Shown: one piece after another, positions 37,151-50,822 of the stretch
Position numbering within the stretch: the stretch's first letter is position 1
Layout of the letters: each line of letters begins with the position of its first letter
Origin: Calliopsis andreniformis
Taxonomy: Eukaryota > Arthropoda > Insecta > Hymenoptera > Andrenidae
NCBI RefSeq assembly: GCF_051401765.1
Contig: NW_027480423.1
Location: 13,764,001-13,828,000 of the forward strand
Reading direction: 5' to 3'
Length of the DNA stretch: 64,000 nucleotides
The notes under the pieces: generated by a model
Databases searched by the model: none
The model's input: the letters and a program-made list of their open reading frames with translations, nothing else
Told to the model about the DNA's origin: nothing
Position numbers and translations under genes: made by a program

Positions 37151-38930
37151 CAACCTAGGCTTCACTCTTGGACGTTGCCCCACGAGATCGAATAGCTACG
37201 AACTTAGAAGTCAACGCCCGGAGCATAAAATACAAAATAAATAGACCAGTTTTCCATTGTATAAAACGAATAATTGCAACCAGTGTGAAAGTTATGGTAA
37301 TTTCTACGTTCCGGGCAACCTAGGCGTCACACTAGGGCGTCGCTCCACCACATATAATAGCTACGGCCTTAGAAGTCAACGCCAGAAGCATAAAATACAA
37401 TATAAATACGACAGATCTTCCATTGCATAAAACGAATAATTGCAACCAGTGAGAAAGTTATGGTCATTTCTACGTTCCGGATAACCTAGGGTTCACCCTA
37501 GGGCGTTGTTCACCAGATCGAATAGTTAAGGCCCAAGAAGTGAACTCCAGAAGCATTAAATACAATAAAGATGCAACAGCTTTTCCATCGTATAGAACGA
37601 ATAATTGCAAACAGTGTGAAAGTAATGGTCATTTCTACGTTCCGGCCAACCTAGGCTTCGCTCTAGGGCGTTCCTCCACCAGATCGAATAGCTAGGGACT
37701 TAGAATTAAACGCCAGAAGCATAAAATACAATAAAAATACAACAGTTTTTCCATCGTATGGAAAGAATAATTGCAACCAGTGTGAAAGTACTGGTCATTT
37801 CTACGTTCCGGGTCACCTAGGTTTGACTCTAGGGCGTTGCTCCACCACATCCAATAGCTTCAGCCTTAGAAGTCAACGCCAGAAGCATAAAATACAATAT
37901 AAATACAACAGTTTTTCCATTGTATAAAACGAGTAATTGCAACCAGTGTGAAGGGTATGGTCATTTCTACGTTCCGGGCAACCTACGTATCACTCTATGG
38001 CGTTGCTCCACCAGATGGAATAGTTATGGCCTAAGAAGTCAAAGCCACAAGCACAAAATACATAATAAATACAACAGTTTTTCCACCGTATAACAGGATT
38101 AATTGCAACCAGTTTGAATGTGATGGTCATTCCTACGTTCCGGGCAACCTAGGCTTCAGTCTATGGCGTTGCTCCACCAGATCGAACAGTTAGGGACTTA
38201 CAATTCAACGCCAGAAGCATAAAATACAATAAAAATACAACAGTTTTTCCATCGTATAACTGGAATAATTGCAACCAGTGTGAATGTAATGGACGTTTCT
38301 ATGTTCCGGGCAACCTACGTTTCACTCTATGGCGTTGCTCCACCAGATCGAATAGTTACGGCCTAAGAAGTCAACGCCAGAAGCACCAAATACAAAATAA
38401 GTACTACAGTTTTTCCATCGTATTAAACGAATAATTGCAACCAGTGTGAAAGTAATGGTCTCTTCTACGTTCCGGGCAACCTACGTGTCACTCTAGGGCG
38501 TTGCTCCACCACATCGAATAGGTACGGCCTTAGAATTCAAAGCCAGAAGCGTAAAATACAATATAAATACAACAGTTTTTCGATCGTATAAAACGAATAA
38601 TTGCAACCAGTATGAAAGTTATGGTCATTTCTACTTTCCGGGCAACCCAGGTTTCACCCTAGGGCGCTGCTCCAACAGATTAAGTAGTTAGGGCCTTAGA
38701 AGTCAACGCCCGAAGCATAAAATGCAATAAAAATACAACAGTTTTTCCACCGTATATAATGTATATTTGCAAACAGTGTGAAAGTAGTGGTCATTTCCAT
38801 GTTCCGGGAAACCTAGTCTTCACTGTAGGGCGTTGTTCCACCAGGTCGAATAGTTAGGGCCTAAGAAGTCAACGCCAGAAGAATAAAATACAATTTAAGT
38901 ACAAAAGTCTTTCCATCGTATAAAATGAAT
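37151..38930. repeat. Flank block F, copy 2
   Basis: Second copy of 24,378-26,160 at displacement 12,773. It ends near 38,930. From there 'gaataaaatacaatttaag' and 'caaacattgtgaaagtaatg' resemble right-zone monomers near 47,850, 57,150 and 60,800, so this is the border between the central and right zones. Confidence 0.84.
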
Positions 38931-41900
38931 AATTGCAAACATTGTGAAAGTAATGTTCATTTCTACGTTCCGGGCAACCTAGGCGTCACTCTAGGGCGTT
39001 GCTCCACCACACCTAATAGCTAGGGCCTTAGAAGTCAACCCCAGATGGATAAAATACAATAAAGATGCCACAGCTTTTCCACCGTATAAAACGAATAATT
39101 GCAACCAGTGTGAAAGTTATGGTCATTTCTACATACCGAGCAACCTAGGCTTCACTCTAGGGCGTTGCTCCACCAGATCGAATAGTGAGGTCCTTAGAAG
39201 TCAACGCCAGAAGCATAAAATACGATATAAATACAACAGCTTTTCCATCGTATAAAAGGAACAATTGCAGACAGTGTGAAAGTTATGGTCATTTCTACAT
39301 TCCGAACAACCTAGGCTTCACTCTAGGGCGTTGCTCCACCTGATCGAATAGTTAGGGCCTTAGAAGTCAACGCCAGAAGCATAAAATACAATGAAGATGC
39401 AACAGCTTTTCCATCGAATAGCAGGAATAATTTGCAACCAGTGTGGTAGTAGTGGTCATTTCTACGTACCGGGCAACCTAGGCTTCACTCTAGGGCGGTG
39501 CTCCAACATATCGAATAGCTACGGCCTTAGAAGTCTACGACTGAAGCATAAAATACAATAAAAATACAACAGTCTTTTCATCGTATAGCAGGAATAATTG
39601 CAACAAGCGTGATAGTAATGATCATTTCGGCGTTTCGTGCATCCTAGACTTATCTCTGAGGCATTGCGCCACCAGGTCGAATAGTTAGGGCCTAAGAAGT
39701 CAACGCCAGAAGCATAAAATACAACATAAATACAATAGATTTTCCATCGTATATAATGTATATCTGCAAACAGTGTGAAAGTAATGGTCATTTCTACGTA
39801 TCGGGCAACCTAGGCTCCACTCTCGGGCGTTGCTCCACGAAATCAAATTGCTAGGGCCTTAGAAGTCAGCGCCAGAAGCATAAAATACAATAAAGATGCA
39901 AAAGTTTTTCCATCATATAACAGGAATAACTGCAAACAGTGTGAAAGTAATGGTCATTTCTACGTTCCAGGCAACCTAGGCTTCACTCTAGGTCGTTGTT
40001 CCACCAGATCGAATAGTTAGGGCCTAAGAAGTCAACGCCAGAAGCATAAAATACAATATAAATATAACAGTTTTTCCATCGTATAAAGAGAATAATAGCA
40101 ACCAGTGTGAAAGTTATGGTCATTTCTACGATCCGGGCAACCTAGACTTCACTCTACGGCGTTGTTCTACCAGATCGAATAGTTAGGGCCTAAGAAGTGA
40201 ACGCCAGAAGCATAAAATACAATATAAATATAACAGTTTTTCCATCGTAAAAACGAATAATTGCAACCAGTGTGAAAGTTATGGTCATTTCTACGTTCCG
40301 GGCAACCTAGGCTTCACTCTAGGGCGTTGCTCCACCAGATCAGACAGTTAGGTCCTTAGAAGCCAACGCCCGAAGCATTAAACACAAAATAAGTAGAACA
40401 GTTTTTCCATCATATAAAACGAATAATTGCAACCAGTATGAAAGTTATGGTCATTTCTACTTTCCGGGCAACATAGGCTTCACCCTAGGGCGTTGCTCCA
40501 ACAGATTGAATAGTTAGGGCCTTAGAAGTCAATGCCCGAAGCATAAAATGCAATAAAAATACAGCAGTTTTTCCATCATATAACAGGAATAATTGCAACC
40601 AATTTGAAAATGATGTTCATTTCTACGTACCGGGCAACCTAGGCTTCACTCGAGGGCGTTGCCCCACCAGATCGAATAGTTAGGGCCTTAGAAGTCAACG
40701 CCCGAAGCATAAAATACAGAATAAATAGAACAGTTTTTCCATCGTATAAAACGAATAATTGCTGCCAGTGTGAAAGTTCTGGTCATTTCTACTTTCCGCG
40801 CAACCTAGGCTTCACCCTAGGGCGTTGCTCCAACAGATTGAATAGTTAGGGCCTTAGAAGTCAATGCCCGAAGCATAGATACAAAATATAAATACAAAAG
40901 TTTTTCCATTATATAAAACGAATAATTGCAACCAGTATGAAAGTTATGGTCATTTCTACTTTCCGGGCAACCTAGGCTTCACCCTAGGGCGTTGCTCCAA
41001 CAGACTGAATAGTTAGGGCCTTAGAAGTCAATGCCCGAAGCATAAAATGCAATAAAAATACAACAGCTTTTCCATCATATAACAGGAATAATTGCAAACA
41101 GTGTGAAAGTTATGGTCATTTCTACGTTCCGGGCAACCTAGGCTTCACGCTAGGGCGTTGCTCCACCAGATCAAACAGTTAGGGCCTTAGAAGTCAACGC
41201 CCGAAGCATAAAATACAAAATAAATAGAACAGTTTTTCCATTGTATAAAACGTATAATTGCTACCAGTGTAAAAGTTATAGTCATTTCTACGTTCCGGGC
41301 AACCTAGGCTTCACCCTAGGGCGTTGTTCCACCTGATGGTATAGTTAGGGCCTAAGAAGTCAACGCCAGAAGCATAAAATACGATATAAATATAACAGTT
41401 TTTCCATTGTATAAAACGAATAATTGCTACCAGTGTAAAAGTTATGGTCATTTCTACGTTCCGGGCAACCTAGGCTACACCCTAGGCCGTTGTTCCACCA
41501 GATCGAACAGCTAGGGCCTAAGAAGTGAACGCCAGAAGCATAAAATACAAAATAAATACAACAGTTTTTCCATCATATAAAACGAATAATTGCAACCAGT
41601 ATGAAAGTTATGGTCATGTCTATTTTCCGAGCAACCTAGGCTTCACCCTAGGGCGTTGCTCCAACAGATTGAATAGTTAGGGCCTTAGAAGTCAACGCCC
41701 GAACCATAAAATGCAAAAAAAATTCAACAGTGTTTCCATCATATAACAGGAATAATTGCAACCAGTTTGAAAGTGATGGCCAATTCTACGTTCCGGGCAG
41801 CCTAGGCTTCACTCTACTGCGTTGCTCCACAAGATCGAATAGTTAGGTCCTTAGAAGTAAACGCCAGAAGCATAAAATACGATATAAATACAACAGCTTT

Positions 41901-42854
41901 TCCATCGTAAAGAAGGAATAATTGCAAACAGTGTGAAAGTAATGGTCATTTCTACGTTCCGGGCAACCTAGGCTTCACTCTACGGTGTTGTTCCACCAGA
42001 TCGAATAGTTAGGGCCTAAGAAGTGAACGCCAGAAGCATTAAATACAATATAAATATAACAGTTTTTCCATCGTATAAAACGAATAATAGCAACCAGTGT
42101 GAAAGTTATGGTCATTTCTACGTTCCGGGCAACCTGGGCTTCACTCTACGGTGTCGTTCCACCAGATCGAATAGTTAGGGCCTAAGAAGTGAACGCCAGA
42201 AGCATAAAATACAATATAAATATAACAGTTTTTACATCGTATAAAACGAATAATAGCAACCAGTATGAAACTTATGGTCATTTCTACGTTCCGGGCAACC
42301 TAGGCTTCACTCTAGGGCGTTGCTCCACCAGGTCAAACAGTTAGGGCTTTAGAAGTCAACGCCCGAAGCATAAAATACAAAATAAATAGAACAGTTTTTC
42401 CATTGTATATAACGAATAATTGGTACCAGTGTAAAAGTTATGGTCATTTCTACGTTCCGAGCAACCTAGGCTTCACCCTAGGGCGTTGCTCCAACAGATT
42501 GAGTAGTTAGGGCCTTAGAAGTCAACGCCCGAACCATAAAATGCAAAAAAAATTCAACAGTGTTTCCATCATAAAACAGGAATAATTGCAACTAGTTTGA
42601 AAGTGACGGCCAATTCTACGTTCCGGGCAGCCTAGGCTTCACTCTAGGGCGTTGCTCCGCCAGATCGAATAGTTAGTGCCTTAGAAGTCAACGCCAGAAG
42701 CATAAAATACGATATAAATACAACAGCTTTTCCATCGCATAGAAGGAATAATTGCAAACAGTGTGAAAGTAATGGTCATTTCTACGATCCGGGCAACCTA
42801 GACTTCACTCTACGGCGTTGTTCTACCAGATCGAATAGTTAGGGCCTAAGAAGT
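38931..42854. repeat. Right-zone founder-like monomers
   Basis: About 24 monomers. The first part (about 39,090-40,090) recurs near 45,900-46,900 at displacement 6,807 (41 monomers). It also recurs near 48,220-49,220 at about 9,131 (55 monomers). The part at about 42,060-42,660 recurs near 49,200-49,800 at about 7,139 (43 monomers). Much of 40,100-42,000 shows looser, monomer-level similarity only. Typical right-zone variants are 'cgcccgaagcataaaatac', 'ctccaacagattgaatag' and 'aaaaaaaattcaacagtg'. Confidence 0.72.
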
Positions 42855-45545
42855 GAACGCCAGAAGCATAAAATACGATATAAATACAACAGCTTTTCCA
42901 TCGTATAAAACGAGTAATTGCAATCAGTGTGAAAGTAATGGTCATTTCCACGTTCCGAGCACCCTAGGCGTCACTCTAGGGCGTTGCTCCACCACATCTA
43001 ATAGCTACGGCCTTAGAAGTCAACGCCAGAGGCATAAAATACAATATAAATACAACAGCGATTCCATCGTATAAAACGAATAATTGCATCCAGCGTGAAA
43101 GTTATGGTCATTTCTACATTCCGAGCAACATAGGCTTCACTCTAGGGCGTTGCTCCACCAGATCGAATAGTTAGGTCCTTAGAAGTAAACGCCAGAAGCA
43201 TAAAATACGATATAAATACAACAGCTTTTCCATCGCATAGAAGGAATAATTGCAAACAGTGTGAAAGTAATGGTCATTTCTACGTTCCGGCCAACCTAGG
43301 CTTCACTCTACGGTGTTGTTCCACCAGATGGAATAGTTAGGGCCTAAGAAGTGAACGCCAGAAGCATAAAATACAATATAAATATAACAGAATTTCCATC
43401 GTATAAAACGAATAATAGCAACCAGTGTGAAAGTTATGGTCATTTCTACGTTCCGTGCAACCTAGGCTTCACTCTAGGGCGTTGCTCCACCAGATCAGAC
43501 AGTTAGGGCCTTAGAAGCCAACGCCCGAAGCATTAAATACAAAATAAATAGAACAGTTTTTCCATCATATAAAACGAATAATTGCAACCAGTATGAAAGT
43601 TATGGTCATTTCTACTTTACGGGCAACCTAGGCTTCACCCTAGGGCGTTGCTCCGACAGATTGAATAGTTAGGGCCTTAGAAGTCAATGCCCGATGCATA
43701 AAATGCAATAAAAATACAACAGTTTTTCCATCATATAACAGGAATAATTGCAACCAATTTGAAAGTGATGGTCATATCTACGTACCGGGCAACCTAGGCT
43801 TCACTCGAGGGCGTTGCTCCACCAGATCGAATAGTTAGGGCCTTAGAAGTCAACGCCCGAAGCATAAAATACAGAATAAATAGAACAGTTTTTCCATCGT
43901 ATAAAACGAATAATTGCAACCAGTCTGAAACTTATGGACATTTCCATCTTCCGAGCAACCTAGGCTTCACCCTAGGGCGTTGCTCCAACAGATTGAATAG
44001 TTAGGTCCTTAGAAGTCAACGCCCGAACCACAAAATGCAAAAAAAATTCGACAGTGTTTCCATCATATAACAGGAATAATTGCAACCAGTTTGAAAGTGA
44101 TGGCCAATTCTACGTTCCGGGCAGCCTAGGCTTCACTCTGGGGCGTTGCTCGACCAGATCGAATAGTTAGTGCCTTAGAAGTCAACGCCAGAAGCATAAA
44201 ATACAATATAAATACGACAGCTTTTCCATCGTATAAAACGAATAATTGCAACCAGTATGAAACTTATGGTCATTTCTACTTTCCGAGCAACCTGGGCTTC
44301 ACCCTAGGGCGTTGCTCCAACAGATTGAATAGTTAGGGCCTTAGAAGTCAACGCCCGAACGATAAAATGCAAAAAAAATACAGCAGTGTTTCCATCATAT
44401 AACAGGAATAATTGCAACCAGTTTCAAAGTGATGGCCAATTCTACGTTCCGGGCAACCTAGGTTTCACTCCAGGTCGTTGCTCCACCAGACGGAATAGTT
44501 ACGGCCTAAGAAGTCAACGCCAGAAGCATAAAATACCATATAAATACAACAGCTTTTCCATCGTATAGAGCGAGTAATTGCAATCAGTGTGATAGTAATG
44601 GTCAATTCTACGTTCCGAGCACCCTAGGCGTCACTCTAGGGCGTTGCTCCACCACATCTAATAGTTACGGCCTTAGAAGTCATTGCCAGAGGCATAAAAT
44701 GCAATATAAATACAACAGCGTTTCCTTCGTATAAAACGAATAATTGCATCCAGTGTGAAACTTATGGTCATTTCTACATTCCGAGCAACATAGGCTTCAC
44801 TCTAGGGCGTTGCTCCACCAGATCGAATAGTTAGGTCCTTAGAAGTAATCGCCAGAAGCATAAAATACGATATAAATACAACAGCTTTACCATCGTATAG
44901 AAGGAATAATTGCAAACAGTGTGAAAGTAATGGTCATTTCTACGATCCGGGCAACCTAGACTTCACTCTACGGCGTTGTTCTACCAGATCGAATAGTTAG
45001 GGCCTAAGAAGTGAACGTCAGAAGCATAAAATACAATATAAATATAACAGTTTTTCCATCGTATAAAACGAATAATTGCAACCAGTGTGAAAGTTATGGT
45101 CATTTCTACGATCCGGGCAACCTAGACTTCACTCTACGGCGTTGTTCTACCAGACCGAATAGTTAGTGCCTTAGAAGTCAACGCCAGAAGCATAAAATAC
45201 AATACAAATACAACAGCGTTTCCTTCGTATAAAACGAATAATTGCATCCAGTGTGAAAGTTATGGTCATTTCTACATTCCGAGCAACATAGGCTTCACTC
45301 TAGGGCGTTGCTCCACCAGATCGAATAGTTAGGTCCTTAGAAGTAATCGCCAGAAGCATAAAATACGATATAAATACAACAGCTTTACCATCGTATAGAA
45401 GGAATAATTGCAAACAGTGTGAAAGTAATGGTCATTTCTACGATCCGGGCAACCTAGACTTCACTCTACGGCGTTGTTCTACCAGATCGAATAGTTAGGG
45501 CCTAAGAAGTGAACGCCAGGAGCATAAAATACAATATAAATATAA
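42855..45545. repeat. Right-zone block E, copy 1
   Basis: Repeats at 50,823-53,513 with a displacement of 7,968 bases, exactly 48 x 166. It was checked at 43,391/51,359 ('cagaatttccatcg'), 44,386/52,354 and 44,713/52,681. Inside it, a 498-bp (three-monomer) tandem duplication is visible: 'caacagcgtttccttcg' at 44,713 and 45,211. Confidence 0.83.
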
Positions 45546-48500
45546 CAGTTTTTCCATCGTATAAAACGAATAATTGCAACCAGTGTGAAAGTTATGGTCA
45601 TTTCTACGATCCGGGCAACCTAGACTTCACTCTGCGGCGTTGTTCTACCAGACCGAATAGTTAGTGCCTTAGAAGTCAACGCCAGAAGCATAAAATACAA
45701 TACAAATACAACAGCTTTTCCATCGTATAAAACGAATAATTGCAACCAGTGTGAAAGTTATGGTCATTTCTACGTTCCGAGCAACCTAGGCGTCACTCTA
45801 GGGCGTTGCTCCGCCGGATCGAATAGCTAGGGATTTAGAATTCAACGCCATAAGAATAAAACACGATATAAGTACAACAGTTTTTCCATCGTATGAAACG
45901 AGTAATTGCAACCAGTGTGAAAGTTATGGTCATTTCTACATACCGATCAACCTAGGCATCACTCTAGGGCGTTGCTCCACCAGATCGAATAGTGAGGTCC
46001 TTAGAAGTCAACGCCAGAAGCATAAAATACGATATAAATACAACAGCTTTTCCATCGTATAAAAGGAACAATTGCAGACAGTGTGAAAGTTATGGCCATT
46101 TCTACATTCCGAGCAACCTAGGCTTCACTCTAGGGCGTTGCTCCACCTGATCGAATAGTTAGGGCCTTAGAAGTCAACGCCAGAAGCATAAAATACAATA
46201 AAGATGCAACAGCCTTTCCATCGTATAGCAGGAATAATTTGCCACCAGTGTGGTAGTAGTGGTCATTTCTACGTACCGGGCAGCCTAGGCTTCACTCTAG
46301 GGCGGTGCTCCAACATATCGAATAGCTACGGCCTTAGAAGTCTACGACTGAAGCACAAAATACAATAAAAATACAACAGTCTTTTCATCGTATAACAGGA
46401 ATAATTGCAACAAGCGTGATAGTAATGATCATTTCGGCGTTTCGTGCATCCTAGACTTATCTCTGAGGCATTGCTCCACCAGGTCGAATAGTTAGGGCCT
46501 AAGAAGTCAACGCCAGAAGCATAAAATACAACATAAATACAATAGATTTTCCATCGTATATAATGTATATCTGCAAACAGTGTGAAAGTAATGGTCATTT
46601 CTACGTAGCGGGCAACCTAGGCTCCACTCTCGGGCGTTGCTCCACGAAATCAAATGGCTAGGGCCTTAGAAGTCAGCGCCAGAAGCATAAAATACAATAA
46701 AGGTGCAAAAGTTTTTCCATCGTATAACAGGAATAACGGTAAACAGTGTGAAAGTAATGGTCATTTCTACGTTCCAGGCAACCTAGGCTTCACTCTAGGT
46801 CGTTGTTCACCAGATCGAATAGTTAGGGCCTAAGAAGTCAACGCCAGAAGCATAAAATACAATATAAATATAACAGTTTTTCCATCGTATAAAGAGAATA
46901 ATAGCAACCAGTGCGAATGTTATGGTCATTTCTACGTTCCGGGCAGCCTAGGCTTCACTCTAGGGCGTTGCTCCACCAGATCAAACAGTTAGGGCCTTAG
47001 AAGTCAACGCCCGAAGCATTAAATACAAAATAAATAGAACAGTTTTTCCTGTGTATAAAACGAATAATTGCATCCAGTGTGAAACTTATGGTCATTTCTA
47101 CATTCCGAGCAACATAGGTTTCACTCCAGGGCGTTGCTCCACCAGATCGAATAGATACGGCCTAAGAAGTCAACGCCAGAATCATGAAATACGATAAAGA
47201 TGCAACAGTTTTTCCATCGTACAAAACGAATAATTGCAACCAGTGTGAAAGTTATGGTCATTTCTACATTCCGAGCAACCTAGGCTTCACTCTAGGGCGT
47301 TGCTCCACCAGATCGAATAGTTAGGTCCTTAGAAGTCAACGCCAGAAGCATAAAATACGATATAAATACAACAGCATTTCCATCGTATAAGACGAATAAT
47401 TGCAACCAGTGTGAATCTAATGGTCATTTCTACGTTCCGGGCAACCTGGGCTTCACTCTACGGCGTTGCTCCACCAGATCGAGTAGTTAGGGCCTTAGAA
47501 GTCTTCGCCAGAAGCATAAAATACAATAAAGATGCAAAAGTTTTTCCATCGTATAACAGGAATAACTGTAAACAGTGTGAAAGTAATGGTCATTTCTACG
47601 TTCCAGGTAACCTATGCTTCACTCTAGGGCGGTGCTCTACCAGATTAAATAGTTAGGGCCTAAGAAGTCAACGCCAGAAGCATAAAACACAATATAAATA
47701 CAACAGCTTTTCCATCGTATATAATGTATATTTGCATACAGTGTGAAAGTAATGGTCATTTCCATGTTCCGGGCAACCTAGTCTTCACTCTAGGGCGTTG
47801 TTCCACCAGATCGCATAGTTAGGGCCTAAGAAGTCAACGCCAGAAGAATAAAATACAATTTAAGTACAAAAGTTTTTCCATCGTATAAAATGAATAATTG
47901 CAAACATTGTGAAGGTAATGGTCATTTCTACGTTCCGGGCAACCTAGGCGTCACTCTAGGGCGTTGCTCCACCACACCTAATAGCTAGGGCCTTAGAAGT
48001 CAACCCCAGATGGATAAAATACAATAAAGATGCCACAGCTTTTCCACCGTATAAAACGAATAATTGCAACCAGTGTGAAAGTTATGGTCATTTCTACGTT
48101 CCGAGCAACCTAGGCGTCACTCTAGGGCGTTGCTCCACCGGATCGAATAGCTAGGGATTTAGAATTCAACGCCATAAGAATAAAACACAATATAAGTACA
48201 ACAGTTTTTCCATCGTATAAAACGAATAATTGCAACCAGTGTGAAAGTTATGGTCATTTCTACATACCGAGCAACCTAGGCTTCACTCTAGGGCGTTGCT
48301 CCACCAGATCGAATAGTGAGGTCCTTAGAAGTCAACGCCAGAAGCATAAAATACGATATAAATACAACAGCTTTTCCATCGTATAAAAGGAACAATTGCA
48401 GACAGTGTGAAAGTTATGGTCATTTCTACATTCCGAGCAACCTAGGCTTCACTCTAGGGCGTTGCTCCACCTGATCGAATAGTTAGGGCCTTAGAAGTCA

Positions 48501-49980
48501 ACGCCAGAAGCATAAAATACAATAAAGATGCAACAGCTTTTCCATCGAATAGCAGGAATAATTTGCAACCAGTGTGGTAGTAGTGGTCATTTCTACGTAC
48601 CGGGCAACCTAGGCTTCACTCTAGGGCGGTGCTCCAACATATCGAATAGCTACGGCCTTAGAAGTCTACGACTGAAGCATAAAATACAATAAAAATACAA
48701 CAGTCTTTTCATCGTATAACAGGAATAATTGCAACAAGCGTGATAGTAATGATCATTTCGGCGTTTCGTGCATCCTAGACTTATCTCTGAGTCATTGCTC
48801 CACCAGGTCGAATAGTTAGGGCCTAAGAAGTCAACGCCAGAAGCATAAAATACAACATAAATACAATAGATTTTCCATCGTATATAATGTATATCTGCAA
48901 ACAGTGTGAAAGTAATGGTCATTTCTACGTAGCGGGCAACCTAGGCTCCACTCTCGGCCGTTGCTCCACGAAATCAAATGGCTAGGGCCTTAGAAGTCAG
49001 CGCCAGAAGCATAAAATACAATAAAGATGCAAAAGTTTTTCCATCATGTAACAGGAATAACTGCAAACAGTGTGAAAGTAATGGTCATTTCTACGTTCCA
49101 GGCAACCTAGGCTTCACTCTAGGTCGTTGTTCCACCAGATCGAATAGTTAGGGCCTAAGAAGTCAACGCCAGAAGCATAAAATACAATATAAATATAACA
49201 GTTTTTCCATCGTATAAAGAGAATAATAGCAACCAGTGTGAAAGTTATGGTCATTTCTACGTTCCGGGCAACCTGGGCTTCACTCTACGGTGTTGTTCCA
49301 CCAGATCGAATAGTTAGGGCCTAAGAAGTGAACGCCAGAAGCATAAAATACAATATAAATATAACAGTTTTTACATCGTATAAAACGAATAATAGCAACC
49401 AGTATGAAACTTATGGTCATTTCTACGTTCCGGGCAACCTAGGCTTCACTCTAAGGCGTTGCTCCTCCAGGTCAAACAGTTAGGGCTTTAGAAGTCAACG
49501 CCCGAAGCATAAAATACAAAATAAATAGAACAGTTTTTCCATTGTATATAACGAATAATTGGTACCAGTGTAAAAGTTATGGTCATTTCTACGTTCCGAG
49601 CAACCTAGGCTTCACCCTAGGGCGTTGCTCCAACAGATTGAGTAGTTAGGGCCTTAGAAGTCAACGCCCGAACCATAAAATGCAAAAAAAATTCAACAGT
49701 GTTTCCATCATAAAACAGGAATAATTGCAACTAGTTTGAAAGTGACGGCCAATTCTACGTTCCGGGCAGCCTAGGCTTCACTCTAGGGCGTTGCTCCACC
49801 AGATCGAATAGTTAGTGCCTTAGAAGTCAACGCCAGAAGCATAAAATACAATACAAATACAACAGCTTTTCCATCGTATAACGAATAATTGCAACCAGTA
49901 TGAAACTTATGGTTATTTCTACTTTCCGAGCAACCTAGGCTTCACCCTAGGGCGTTGCTCCAACAGATTGAATAGTTAGG
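45190..49980. repeat. Right-zone block D, copy 1 (about 29 monomers)
   Basis: Repeats at 54,486-59,276 with a displacement of 9,296 bases, exactly 56 x 166 (checked at 46,598/55,894, 47,411/56,707 and 48,650/57,946). It contains a 14-monomer tandem duplication: the 'gtctacgactgaagca' monomer recurs at 2,324 bases (14 x 166), near 46,340 and 48,664. A two-base loss at about 49,879 ('cgtataacgaat') is private to this copy. Confidence 0.85.
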
Positions 49981-50822
49981 GCCTAAGAAGTCAACGCCAG
50001 AAGCATAAAATACCATATAAATACAACAGCTTTTCCATCATATAAAACGAATAATTGCAACCAGTATGAAAGTGATGGTCATTTCTACGTACCGGGCAAC
50101 CTAGGCTTCACTCTAGGGCGTTGCTCCACCAGATCAAACAGTTAGGGCCTTAGAAGTCAACGCCAGAAGCATAAAATACAATATAAATACAACAGTTTTT
50201 CCATCGTATAAAACGAATAATTGCAACCAGTCTGAAACTTATGGACATTTCTATTTGCCGAGCAACCTAGGTTTCACCCTAGGGCTTTGCTCCAACAGAT
50301 TGAATAGTTAGGGCCTTAGAAGTCAACGCCCGAACCATAAAATGCAAAAAAAATTGAACAGTGTTTCCATCATATAACAGGAATAATTGCAACCAGTTTG
50401 AAAGTGAAGGGCAATTCTACGTTCCGGGCAACCTAGGCTTCACTCTAGGGCGTTGCTCCACCAGATCGAATAGTTAGTGCCTTAGAAGTCAACGCCAGAA
50501 GCATAAAATACGATACAAATACAACAGTTTTTCCATCGTATAAAACGAATAATTGTAACCAGTATGAAACTTATGGTCATTTCTACTTTCCGAGCAACCT
50601 AGGCTTCACCCTAGGGCGTTGCTCCAACAGATTGAATAGTTAGGGCCTTAGAAGTCAACGCCCGAACCATAAAATGCAAAAAAAAATACAACAGTGTTTC
50701 CATCATATAACAGGAATAATTGTAACCAGTTTGAAAGTGATGGCCAATTCTACGTTCAGGGCAACCTAGGTTTCACTCCAGGGCGTTGGTCCACCAGACC
50801 GAATAGTTACGGCCTAAGAAGT
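49981..50822. repeat. Linker monomers between blocks D and E2
   Basis: About five type I monomers. The first two reappear at about 62,929-63,262, again to the right of a block D end ('aatagttagg' at 49,971 and 62,921). The original right-hand neighbour of block D was therefore carried along and now flanks the 22-monomer tandem. Confidence 0.72.

Noticed and set aside
41325..41350. Hammerhead ribozyme core (some satellites carry one): 'ccacctgatggtatag' and 'cacctgatcgaatag'
   Set aside because: The CUGANGA box is not met (G or C in place of required bases), and no matching GAAA plus cleavage-site arrangement was found. These are single-base variants of 'ccaccagatcgaatag'.
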